Below are positions 52,001 to 59,326 of a stretch of DNA of 64,000 nucleotides, piece by piece (within the stretch, counting starts at the first letter, position 1; each line of letters opens with the position of its first letter). The stretch lies in the NCBI GenBank assembly GCA_946222005.1, contig CAMIHP010000006.1:21959-85958 (forward strand). Reading direction: 5' to 3'. This stretch comes from an uncultured Candidatus Saccharibacteria bacterium. GTDB lineage: Bacteria > Patescibacteriota > Saccharimonadia > Saccharimonadales > Saccharimonadaceae. The notes under the pieces were generated by a model. The model was given only the letters and a program-made list of their open reading frames with translations, did no database searches and had not been told where the DNA came from. A program made the translations under genes and the position numbers.

Positions 52001-52883
52001 TGCACAGGCTTGATGGCTTAATGCCCGCTGCCTGCATACCCTCCAGCACTTTGAGGCGCTTGAGTAGCTTTTTCTCGCGTTGGCCGCGTGCCCCTTCAAC
52101 TTCTTCTTGCAGATTGGCAATGAGGGTATCGAGGTCAATATCATCAAGGAGCGCCTTGAGTGCATCACCACCCATACCAACCTTAATGAGCTCTTCGTAC
52201 TCTTCGGGCAGGTTACGGTAGTCGGTGTCGCTCAGGAGGGCGCACTTTTGCAGGCTCTCGAGCTGGGCTTTCTTTTGGCTGTAGGTTGCCTCAAGCTCTT
52301 CGTACTCGCGCGTTTGCTGCTCGGCAAGCGCCTTCACATCTGCCCCATCAGCCTCAGCTTCGCGCTGGAAGCGAATTTTAATGGCGGCACGTGCTGCCTC
52401 GGTCTCTGCCTCAAGATCAGCCAAATAAGCGTCGCGTGTCTCGGCGTCAACGTCGAGGATGACATAGGTAGCAAAGTACGCGATCTTCTCGAGGTTGCGC
52501 ACCGTAATGCCGAGCAAAAGGCTCATTGCACTGGGCGTGCCGCGCATAAACCAAATATGCGCAACAGGGGTGGCCAAGCTAATGTGCCCCATCCGCTCGC
52601 GGCGCACGATCGACTTAGTGACAAGCTCGCCATTCTTATCTACCGCAGCTTCGCGGCTGCGCACACCCTTGAGCTTGCTGTCGTGTGGGTTGATATCTTT
52701 GACTGGGCCAAAAATCCGCTCACAAAACAGGCCATCGCGCTCAGGCTTCTGGGTTCGATAGTTGATTGTCTCCGGCTTGGTGACTTCGCCGTAGCTCCAC
52801 TTGAGGATATCCTCGGGGCTGGCGACGGCCAAGCGTACCGCATCAAAATTGGCGATATCGTGATCTGTTACCACGTGGGACAT
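49011..52883 (-). CDS. rpoC: RNA polymerase beta-prime subunit, lacking both zinc sites
   Basis: 1290 residues. The catalytic motif is NADYDGDQ (Asp519, Asp521, Asp523; Tyr in place of the usual Phe). The clamp start KPERDGLFCERIFGP and the bridge-helix/trigger-loop region are conserved. The first zinc site (four Cys between GP and ERMGH in other bacteria) is replaced by a cysteine-free segment (about 60-92). The second site is also lost: EDEEGD (near 842) stands where EDDCGT is usual, and STKNLHGIPRKSYG (about 908-921) replaces the CxxxxGVCxxCYG segment. It follows rpoB with a 1-nt gap. Confidence 0.98.
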   Translation of the reverse strand: MSHVVTDHDIANFDAVRLAVASPEDILKWSYGEVTKPETINYRTQKPERDGLFCERIFGPVKDINPHDSKLKGVRSREAAVDKNGELVTKSIVRRERMGHISLATPVAHIWFMRGTPSAMSLLLGITVRNLEKIAYFATYVILDVDAETRDAYLADLEAETEAARAAIKIRFQREAEADGADVKALAEQQTREYEELEATYSQKKAQLESLQKCALLSDTDYRNLPEEYEELIKVGMGGDALKALLDDIDLDTLIANLQEEVEGARGQREKKLLKRLKVLEGMQAAGIKPSSLCMTVLPVIPPDLRPMVALSGGRFATSDLNDLYRRVINRNNRLKKLIELNAPEVIQHNEKRMLQEAVDSLIDNSAARGGRAVNATGGRRRLKSISDMLKGKQGRFRQNLLGKRVDYSGRSVIVVGPKLKIHQCGLPKQMAIELFKPFVISWLIKGDYAHNIRSATRLIEAGEAVVWDALDEVIKGKYVLLNRAPSLHRLSIQAFQPKLVEGKAIQLHPLVANGFNADYDGDQMAVHLPLSAEAQAEARELMSAVNNLLKPADGSPVLSIDQDVVLGNYYLTYEKPSAQTDTVAVFADSRAAELAYDMGKLHLQSPIRIRAKGEIRTTTLGRVFFNEILPEDFPYNNNVQTKKELKRVLGQIFERYGATETAITADRMKGLAFRFATTAAVSTGMEDYLSFDEIADFVAEGDARSAAISEQLDQGLITEDERYTLTVNNWRTVDRKVEDFLRSQLAHMDTSVATMVNSGARGSVNNIKLASAMIGIQVDAANREIELPVRSNFKRGLSSLEAFVATRGARKGLIDTALKTADSGYLTRRLVDVSQDVFTVEDEEGDDDGFTIYRNESEETMIEFGNRLFGRYTAEAVPGHLDRDQLITREIANAIEADQSIDQVRIQSVLSTKNLHGIPRKSYGIDMATGQLVDGSQPVGVIAAQSVGEPGTQLTLNTFHSSGVGGSDITQGLPRVEELFEARNPKGQAYVTEVAGLVDIWEDGKKYVVQVTPQAGKVERMPLDGRMVMVQSGSKVKVGDVIASFDDGTQPLTAPFDGVVESTGDSLVLTGNTTAPVRYEIPGTMYLVVKPGDMVEPGDRLTLGSLNLHDLMRLKGTEATQRYIINEVLRIYAAQGQDVAGKHLEIIVRQMFSRVQIDDPGDSTFVMGDIISKASVVDANKELVAQGKTPAQYAQLLLGITKVSIWSDSWLSAASFQDTTRVLINAATSGRADHLKGLKENVIIGNKVPVGTGAHPLPLEENDSPEDEFVAEAQAEEAEPEVTIATDEL

Positions 52884-52884
52884 C

Positions 52885-55800
52885 TTAGGCTTCCTCCTCG
52901 CTTAGGTTTTCTACTGTGTCAATATCTTGGACGGACATACCACTGTCATCGGCAATTGTGCCAATGCCGTCGGATTCATCAAGATAGGTTGCTTCGTCAT
53001 CGCTCTCGTCAGATGGGACGGTTTTGTCGGCAGGGCCCGCAGCGGCAATGACGTGCTCGGCATCGACCGACTCATCAGACTCATCCAGCAGGTCAACACG
53101 CAAGCCCAAGCCTTGCAGCTCCTTGACAAGCACGTTAAAGCTCTCGGGCAGCTTTGGCCCGGCAATTGGCTCATTCTTGATGATCGCTTCATAGGCTTTC
53201 GCGCGGCCATACACGTCGTCTGATTTAATCGTTAGCATCTCTTGCAGTGTCGTCGCGGCACCGTAAGCCTCGAGTGCCCAGACCTCCATCTCTCCAAGGC
53301 GCTGACCACCGTTTTGAGCCTTACCACCGAGTGGCTGCTGAGTCACCATGGTGTATGGGCCGGTGCTGCGGGCGTGAATCTTGTCGCTCACCATGTGGTG
53401 CAGCTTGATCATATGCATCACGCCGACTGTTGTACGCTCCTCGAATGGCTCGCCACTCAGACCATCATAGAGTTGGCTCTTGCCGTCGCGCGCAATACCA
53501 GCCTTTTCAAGCTCATCTTTGATGGTATCAGCGGGCACACCATTGAATGGTGGCGTGGCAACCTTGTAGCCGAGCGCCCGTGCAGCCATGCCAAGGTGCG
53601 TCTCAAAGAGCTGGCCAAGGTTCATACGGCTTGGCACACCCAGTGGGTTAAGGATCACATCAACAGGGGTACCGTCGGCCAGGTATGGCATATCCTCTAC
53701 CGCCATTACGCGGGCGCATACACCCTTGTTACCATGGCGACCAGCTATCTTGTCACCGACGCCAATCTTTCGCAATTGAGCAACAAAGATCTGAATCTGC
53801 ATCAATACACCCGTCTTGAGCTCATGGCCATTCTCGCGGCTAAATACCTTGACACCAACAACTTTACCACCACCAGCATTGTTCATGCGCTGGCTGGTGT
53901 CGCGTACATCCTTGGCCTTTTCACCAAAGATTGCGCGCAGCAGGCGCTCCTCGCTGCTAAGCTCTTGCTCACCCTTTGGTGTAATCTTGCCGACCAAGAC
54001 ATCACCTGCCTTGACCTCAGAGCCAATCTGCACAATACCGCTCTCATCCAAGTGGCGAAGGCTATCCTCACTCACATTTGGAATATCGCGTGTCACGATC
54101 TCTGGGCCAAGCTTCGTCTCGCGCACTTCGACGGTGTAGTCCTTGATGTTGATGCTGGTAAGGGTGTCGTCTTCCACCAAGCGGCGGCTCAAAATCACTG
54201 CGTCGTCCATGTTGTAGCCACCCCACGGCATAAAGGCTACCAGCAAGTCCTTACCAAGGGCAAGCTCGCCATCAGCAATGGACGCGCCCTCGATGAGAGT
54301 GTCACCCTTCGCAACAGTTTGGCCGCGGCTAACCCGCACTTTTTGGTTGATACAACGATCGTCATTGCTCTTGGCAAAGTGGATTAGGTCGTAGCGCTTG
54401 ACGCCATCAGCATAGCGCACCTCGACTGCTTCACCATCAGCCCGAATCACTTCTCCATCAGCCTCGGCCGTCACAAGCTGGCTCGAGTTGCGCGCCACCT
54501 CGTGCTCAATGCCAGTGCCAACCGTTGGCGACTCTGGTTGCAAAAGCGGCACTGCCTGGCGCTGCATGTTGGAGCCAGTCAAGCTGCGGTCAATACGGTT
54601 CTTCTCGATAAATGGCACGAGGCTCGCGGTCGACCCAAGGATCTGCTTGTGCGCAGCGTCCATGAAAGTGACTTCGCTGGTATCTACCTGCCCTGGCTGG
54701 AGAAACTTGCGCGCACTGACGCGATCGCGTACAAAGGTGCCATCCTCATTAAGGCGAGCACCAGCGTCGGCAATCACCTCAGTTACTTCTTGCGAGGCAT
54801 CGAGGTAGACGATTTCATCAGTCACGCGGCCATCAACTACTTTGAGGTATGGCGTCTCAATAAAGCCGTACTCGTTGATACGTGCATAGGTAGCGAGGTT
54901 AAGTACCAGACCAATGTTAGCACCTTCTGGTGTCTCCACCGAGCAAATCCGGCCATAGTGGGTGGGGTGAGCATCACGCACCTCAAAACCGGCTCGCTCG
55001 CGGCTCAAACCACCAGGCCCCATCGAGCTCAGGCGACGCTTGTGGCTCAGCTCCGACAGTGGGTTCACCTCATCAAGTAGCTGGCTCAACTGGCTACTGG
55101 CGAAGAACTCGCGCACTGCTGCCACTACCGGGCGAGCATTAATCAGCTGGCTTGGCGTAACTGTCTCGAGGTCGCTCATGCTCATGCGATCCATTGCGTT
55201 GCGTTGCATCCGGAGCATACCAACGCGGAACTGGCGCGCTACTAGCTCGCCAACCAGCTTCACACGGCGATTGCTCAGCGAGTCGATATCATCAGCTGGC
55301 TCTTGGGTGTTGTTGAGGCGGATGATTTCACGCAGTACACCGATCAAATCATTCATCTGCAATGTGCGATATTCGGCCGTATTGGGCACATCAACACCCA
55401 GGCGCTGGTTGATCTTGTAGCGACCAACGCGGCTGTAGTCGAAACGCTTAAAGTCGAAGAACATGCGCTCAATCATCTGGCGAGCGTTCTCCACAGTAGC
55501 GAGGTCGCCCGGGCGCAAGCGGCGGTAGACCTCAATCAACGCTTCATTGATGCCGTGCGCTGGATCCTTCTCAAGCGTAGCTTCGATATATTTCACCTCA
55601 CCAGTGTCGATATCAGCAAAGGCCTCGCGAATGGCCGACACCTTGCTCATACCAAGAGCACGCAGCAAGGTGGTAGCTGCAATCTTGCGGCGGCGATCGA
55701 TCTTCACGTAGATTGCGCCTGATGGACTGGTCTCAAACTCAAGCCATGCCCCACGGCCTGGGATCATCTTAGCGCCATAGAGGTTGCGCCCTGCCACGCG

Positions 55801-56247
55801 GTCGGCACTAAACAGCACACCAGCACTCCGAATCAGCTGGCTTACCACCACACGCTCTGTTCCATTAATGATAAACGTTGCGCGTTCGGTCATCCAAGGG
55901 TAATCGCCCATGTAGATGCTCTGTTCCTTGACTTCGCCGGTTGTCTTATTGATAAGCTCGACGGTGGCTTGCAGTGGTGCGTCGAAGGTCAGGTTGTTTT
56001 CTTTCGCAAACTGCTCTGTATGCTTGGGCTCGCCAAAGGCATAATCCTTAAAGCGCAGCTCGAGCTTCTGGCCAGTATAATCTTCGATTGGGTTGAGCTC
56101 TGCAAAAATTTCGCTCAAGCCCGTCTCGACGAAGTCCTTCCAGGATTCTTCTTGGTGAGCCAGCAAGTCGGGTACTGCCAGCGCGGTGTCATTGCTGGTA
56201 AAAAACACACGCGATGGAGCAGTTGTTGCCGTGGTAGGTGTAGGCAT
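52885..56247 (-). CDS. rpoB: RNA polymerase beta subunit
   Basis: 1120 residues from ATG 56247, chosen for GAGGAGT upstream; the frame to 56298 runs into the leader. The fork region LSQLLDEVNPLSELSHKRRLS, the rifampicin-pocket segment GPGGLSRERAGFEVRDAHPTHYGRI, the catalytic-lysine region, and the C-terminal YGAATTLQEMLTIKSDD clamp contact are all conserved. An acidic tail of about 70 residues follows. The rplJL genes that usually precede rpoB lie elsewhere (7280-8269), so rpoBC has its own promoter. Confidence 0.98.
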   Translation of the reverse strand: MPTPTTATTAPSRVFFTSNDTALAVPDLLAHQEESWKDFVETGLSEIFAELNPIEDYTGQKLELRFKDYAFGEPKHTEQFAKENNLTFDAPLQATVELINKTTGEVKEQSIYMGDYPWMTERATFIINGTERVVVSQLIRSAGVLFSADRVAGRNLYGAKMIPGRGAWLEFETSPSGAIYVKIDRRRKIAATTLLRALGMSKVSAIREAFADIDTGEVKYIEATLEKDPAHGINEALIEVYRRLRPGDLATVENARQMIERMFFDFKRFDYSRVGRYKINQRLGVDVPNTAEYRTLQMNDLIGVLREIIRLNNTQEPADDIDSLSNRRVKLVGELVARQFRVGMLRMQRNAMDRMSMSDLETVTPSQLINARPVVAAVREFFASSQLSQLLDEVNPLSELSHKRRLSSMGPGGLSRERAGFEVRDAHPTHYGRICSVETPEGANIGLVLNLATYARINEYGFIETPYLKVVDGRVTDEIVYLDASQEVTEVIADAGARLNEDGTFVRDRVSARKFLQPGQVDTSEVTFMDAAHKQILGSTASLVPFIEKNRIDRSLTGSNMQRQAVPLLQPESPTVGTGIEHEVARNSSQLVTAEADGEVIRADGEAVEVRYADGVKRYDLIHFAKSNDDRCINQKVRVSRGQTVAKGDTLIEGASIADGELALGKDLLVAFMPWGGYNMDDAVILSRRLVEDDTLTSINIKDYTVEVRETKLGPEIVTRDIPNVSEDSLRHLDESGIVQIGSEVKAGDVLVGKITPKGEQELSSEERLLRAIFGEKAKDVRDTSQRMNNAGGGKVVGVKVFSRENGHELKTGVLMQIQIFVAQLRKIGVGDKIAGRHGNKGVCARVMAVEDMPYLADGTPVDVILNPLGVPSRMNLGQLFETHLGMAARALGYKVATPPFNGVPADTIKDELEKAGIARDGKSQLYDGLSGEPFEERTTVGVMHMIKLHHMVSDKIHARSTGPYTMVTQQPLGGKAQNGGQRLGEMEVWALEAYGAATTLQEMLTIKSDDVYGRAKAYEAIIKNEPIAGPKLPESFNVLVKELQGLGLRVDLLDESDESVDAEHVIAAAGPADKTVPSDESDDEATYLDESDGIGTIADDSGMSVQDIDTVENLSEEEA

Positions 56248-56417
56248 GTAAACTCCTCTTGAATTATTGTTATTTATCCGCACACGCAAGGACTCCAAAA
56301 CCCTGCTCGTGCATTTGTTGTGGCACCGAAGCTTTACTCAATATAAGTTTTCGCACACTAAAACGCCACGCCACCGGCGTAGTCCGCACCTAACCCATAT
56401 TACACAACCTTCATTAA
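56248..56417 (-). promoter_or_regulatory. Long 5' leader of rpoBC
   Basis: About 170 nt lie between the inferred transcript start and ATG 56247, far longer than the leaders elsewhere in the window. No hairpin or known motif was recognised. Confidence 0.35.
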
Positions 56418-56423
56418 TTTTTA

Positions 56424-56453
56424 ATTGTAGCAGATCGCGCCTTACTCCGTCAA
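56424..56453 (-). promoter_or_regulatory. Promoter of rpoBC
   Basis: TTGACG (56448-56453), 18 nt, TACAAT (56424-56429) on the minus strand. Confidence 0.75.
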
Positions 56454-56556
56454 GTGACAAAGCCTCAATTTTTATAGACCGCTTGAATAGTGTCGTAACA
56501 CACTGTAACGCATTTCTTTGTCATACTACGGCGTGTCAGGTTAATAATACACTCCT

Positions 56557-57162
56557 TTATAACCGGTGTAAGCTATTTGATCCAAAGCCATTAACATAAT
56601 AGAAGAAGCGGCCGGTCTTGGCAGAAACACACAGTCTTTGAACTGGAGACTGCCAAAAGGCGCATTTGGCACTTGTGTCGCGTAGGATGCTTTCACCATA
56701 ATGTCGAAGTGAATCGTTTTTATACCACACTGTGTCGCCAGCCGGTATCGGCTGTGTATAGGTTTGTGCTTGCGCAGCTGATATCCATCCACTACACTCT
56801 TTCCCAACCGTACAGCGGATAAATGGTTGCTGTGCAAGCAGGCGGTTGCGGTCATCCTGCGAAGTAATCGTCCCATACACACCACCATCAGCGTACGCAT
56901 CCCACGAAATTACACCATCCGACGAGAACGTAGCAGCCCGTGCTAGCATAGCACCTTCGACGAGCTGCGATTTCATCAGGGAGGCAGCGCTTTGACGGTT
57001 CTTGTAGAATATACTCACGGCTACAACGGTCAAAAGCATTAGCATAACCGTTAGCCATACTATCACTGTTACCCGACGTGGGCGATAATGCATAATACGC
57101 CGGAAATGTAAGGGTTTTTGGCTTGATTTAGGTTCGGAGCTAGTATCTGTACTACGTGACAT
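56557..57162 (-). CDS. Membrane-anchored extracellular four-cysteine protein, family member B
   Basis: 201 residues. A basic cytoplasmic start, one TM helix (about 31-52), then an outer domain with RNRLLAQQPFIRC, KECSGW, SILRDT, KCAFW and RLCVSAKTGRFFYY. The order of motifs and of four cysteines matches the protein at 14296-14835, although overall identity is low. No enzyme motif is seen. It sits between clpP and the rpoB promoter on the minus strand. The function is unknown. Confidence 0.6.
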   Translation of the reverse strand: MSRSTDTSSEPKSSQKPLHFRRIMHYRPRRVTVIVWLTVMLMLLTVVAVSIFYKNRQSAASLMKSQLVEGAMLARAATFSSDGVISWDAYADGGVYGTITSQDDRNRLLAQQPFIRCTVGKECSGWISAAQAQTYTQPIPAGDTVWYKNDSLRHYGESILRDTSAKCAFWQSPVQRLCVSAKTGRFFYYVNGFGSNSLHRL

Positions 57163-57188
57163 CGTATCTATATGATACCATAAAGTTG

Positions 57189-57809
57189 CTACGAACGCTG
57201 TGTGGTTTTTTGTATGCGAGCACCAATCACCTCATCAGCTAGGCCATACGCTACGGCATCTGCGGCACTCAGCCAGTAGTCACGCTCCATGTCAGCCTTG
57301 ATTTTATCGAGTTTCTGGCCAGTGTTGTCCGCCATAATGGTGGCCAGCCGCTCCTTGAGGGCGATACTCTCGCGTAAGCTAATCTCTTGGTCTGTTACTT
57401 TGCCGCGCGTACCGCTGCTAGGCTGGTGGATCATCACGCGAGCATTGGGCAGGACAAAGCGTTTACCCTTCGCACCGCTACTAAGCAAGAAGGCACCCAT
57501 GCTTGCCTGCAGACCAATACCAATCGTCTGCACATCTGGCGCGATATATTGCATAGTATCGTAGATCGCGAGGCCATCATACACACTGCCACCAGGGCTA
57601 TTGATATAGAGTTGGATGTCTTTGTCTGGATTTTCATTGGCAAGATGGAGAAGCTGCGCGACAATGACATTGGCTGTCATTTCAGTCACCTCCTCGCCGA
57701 GGAAGATAATGCGATCCTCGAGCAAACGCGAGTATATATCATAGCCACGCTCACCATCACGCGTGCGGACAATGACGTTGGGCACTAGGTAGTCATTCGG
57801 TTTCATCAT
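57189..57809 (-). CDS. clpP: ATP-dependent Clp protease proteolytic subunit
   Basis: 206 residues. INSPGGSV (oxyanion strand), Ser103 in GLQASMGAF, His128 in ARVMIHQP and a downstream Asp near 177 give the catalytic triad; hydrophobic pocket residues are conserved. It forms the 14-mer chamber used by ClpX or ClpC, whose genes are not in the window. TACAAT ends 6 nt before ATG 57809, and a perfect CIRCE operator covers the -35, so the gene is both leaderless and a probable HrcA target. Confidence 0.97.
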   Translation of the reverse strand: MMKPNDYLVPNVIVRTRDGERGYDIYSRLLEDRIIFLGEEVTEMTANVIVAQLLHLANENPDKDIQLYINSPGGSVYDGLAIYDTMQYIAPDVQTIGIGLQASMGAFLLSSGAKGKRFVLPNARVMIHQPSSGTRGKVTDQEISLRESIALKERLATIMADNTGQKLDKIKADMERDYWLSAADAVAYGLADEVIGARIQKTTQRS

Positions 57810-57815
57810 AGTACT

Positions 57816-57844
57816 ATTGTAACGAGAAAATTAGCACTCGTCAA
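57816..57844 (-). promoter_or_regulatory. Promoter of clpP (leaderless)
   Basis: TTGACG (57839-57844), 17 nt, TACAAT (57816-57821), 6 nt before the start codon. Confidence 0.85.
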
Positions 57845-57857
57845 TATAGAGTGCTAA
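57831..57857. promoter_or_regulatory. CIRCE operator (HrcA binding site)
   Basis: TTAGCACTC (57831-57839), nine bases, GAGTGCTAA (57849-57857): an exact match to the CIRCE consensus, overlapping the clpP -35 box. HrcA bound here would block polymerase. Confidence 0.95.
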
Positions 57858-57884
57858 TTTCTGCTATGCGAGCTGTACTATCTG

Positions 57885-59174
57885 CTACTTCTTAGTATTC
57901 TGCGCCACCAGCCAGTCGATCGTCTTCTCTGTCAAGAGACGATTAGCAATCTCGTGCTGCACCTCTGGCTCGTCAAAGCGCGCAACCATGGTTGCATCGT
58001 TAGCATATTGCTGCTTGAAGGCACTGATGCGCTCTTGCAGCTCCTCTGCTGTGGCTTCGATCTTCTCAGCCTTGCTCAGCTCAGCCAGGACAAGCCCAGC
58101 CTTAATGCGCTCATCGGCCGCTGGCTTAGCCTCCTTCTCGATCCACTCGTCTTTGTCTTTATATTCCTTCTCGGCAAAGTACTGCTCGAGAGTCCGGCCG
58201 CGGTGAGCAAGGTTCTGCACCAAGTCTTGTTCGATCGAGCGAAGCTGGTCAGCTCGCAGTACCTCGGGGATGGCCACTGTGCTAGCATCGGCCAACTGCT
58301 TGACGGCTACGTCGCGCAGCTCGTCATCTGCTTCACGTTGCTTTTGCGCAGTAATTTCCTTTTCAATGTCTTTTTTGAGGTCATCAATAGAAGTAAATGG
58401 CCCAACCTTCGCCGCAAACTCATCAGTCAGCTCAGGCAATGTCACTTTCTTGACCTTCTTGGCTGTCGTATCAAAGACAACTGCTTGCCCAGCTAGTTCG
58501 CTTGCATGGTAGTCCTTCGGGAAGGTGAGTTCGACTGCCTTCGTCTCGCCAGCCTTGAGGCCAATCAATGCCTCTTCGAAGCCTGGAATGAATGACTTAC
58601 TGCCGAGCACAAGCGGATAATCTTTCCCGGTGCCACCAGCAAAAGGCGTACCATCGCGCTTACCGACAAAGTCAATCGTCACCTCGTCGCCGTCCTGGGC
58701 TGCTTCATCAGTGTCCGTACGCTCGGCCATGCTGTGGCGAATCCGGTCAAGAATTTCCGTTACTTCTTCTGGCGCAACGGTTATCTTCGCTGGCTTGAGC
58801 TTGAGCTTCTTGTAGTCACCGAGAGTAATCGTGGGCATAACCTCTGCCTCAGCAGTAAATTCCAGCTCACTACCAGGCACAAACTTCTTAATCTCCACTT
58901 CTGGGCGCTCAAGCACCTGCACGTCACTCTCGAGGAAGGCTGCAGCAACTGCTTTGCTCAGGGCGTTATTCAGCGTCTCCTCGGCGAGGTGTTCTGGATT
59001 GGTATTCTTTGCAACCAACTCGAGCGGGGCATGACCCTTGCGGAAGCCATCAACCTTGGTCGTCTTGGCGAGCTTGCGCAAAGCAACCTGGCGAGCTGCC
59101 TCCAGTTCGTCTGCACCGACGGTAATCGTGGCGCGTACTTTGGTGTCTGATAGGTGGTCTAGTGTCGTCTTCAT
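57885..59174 (-). CDS. tig: Trigger factor
   Basis: 429 residues. The N-terminal ribosome-binding domain has GFRKGHAPLELV (signature GFRxGxxP), the FKBP-type domain has GDEVTIDFVGKRDGTPFAGG and FIPGFEEALIGLKAGE, and a helical C-terminal chaperone domain follows. It binds nascent chains at the exit tunnel. TACAAT (59183-59188) lies 8 nt before ATG 59174. It is 75 nt upstream of clpP, but clpP has its own promoter in between. Confidence 0.97.
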   Translation of the reverse strand: MKTTLDHLSDTKVRATITVGADELEAARQVALRKLAKTTKVDGFRKGHAPLELVAKNTNPEHLAEETLNNALSKAVAAAFLESDVQVLERPEVEIKKFVPGSELEFTAEAEVMPTITLGDYKKLKLKPAKITVAPEEVTEILDRIRHSMAERTDTDEAAQDGDEVTIDFVGKRDGTPFAGGTGKDYPLVLGSKSFIPGFEEALIGLKAGETKAVELTFPKDYHASELAGQAVVFDTTAKKVKKVTLPELTDEFAAKVGPFTSIDDLKKDIEKEITAQKQREADDELRDVAVKQLADASTVAIPEVLRADQLRSIEQDLVQNLAHRGRTLEQYFAEKEYKDKDEWIEKEAKPAADERIKAGLVLAELSKAEKIEATAEELQERISAFKQQYANDATMVARFDEPEVQHEIANRLLTEKTIDWLVAQNTKK

Positions 59175-59182
59175 AGTTGGTT

Positions 59183-59211
59183 ATTGTATCATATGTCGCT
59201 GGCAGTGTGAA
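59183..59211 (-). promoter_or_regulatory. Promoter of tig (near-leaderless)
   Basis: TTCACA (59206-59211), 17 nt, TACAAT (59183-59188), 8 nt from ATG 59174. Confidence 0.65.
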
Positions 59212-59326
59212 ATAGGCATGCGACAGACCCAAGCATGCATACGTATATATGCTGTTTCGCAAGACGAGCAAAACGAGAAGCTAACAGAGATGAGCTATAG
59301 CTATCATAGAGATGCACATGGTGATA

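Noticed and set aside
52080..53051. A 323-codon open frame opposite the rpoB/rpoC junction
   Set aside because: It crosses the junction of two certain genes on the other strand; a shadow.
53242..54387. A 381-codon open frame opposite rpoB
   Set aside because: Antisense of a conserved gene, no ribosome site, no recognisable motif.
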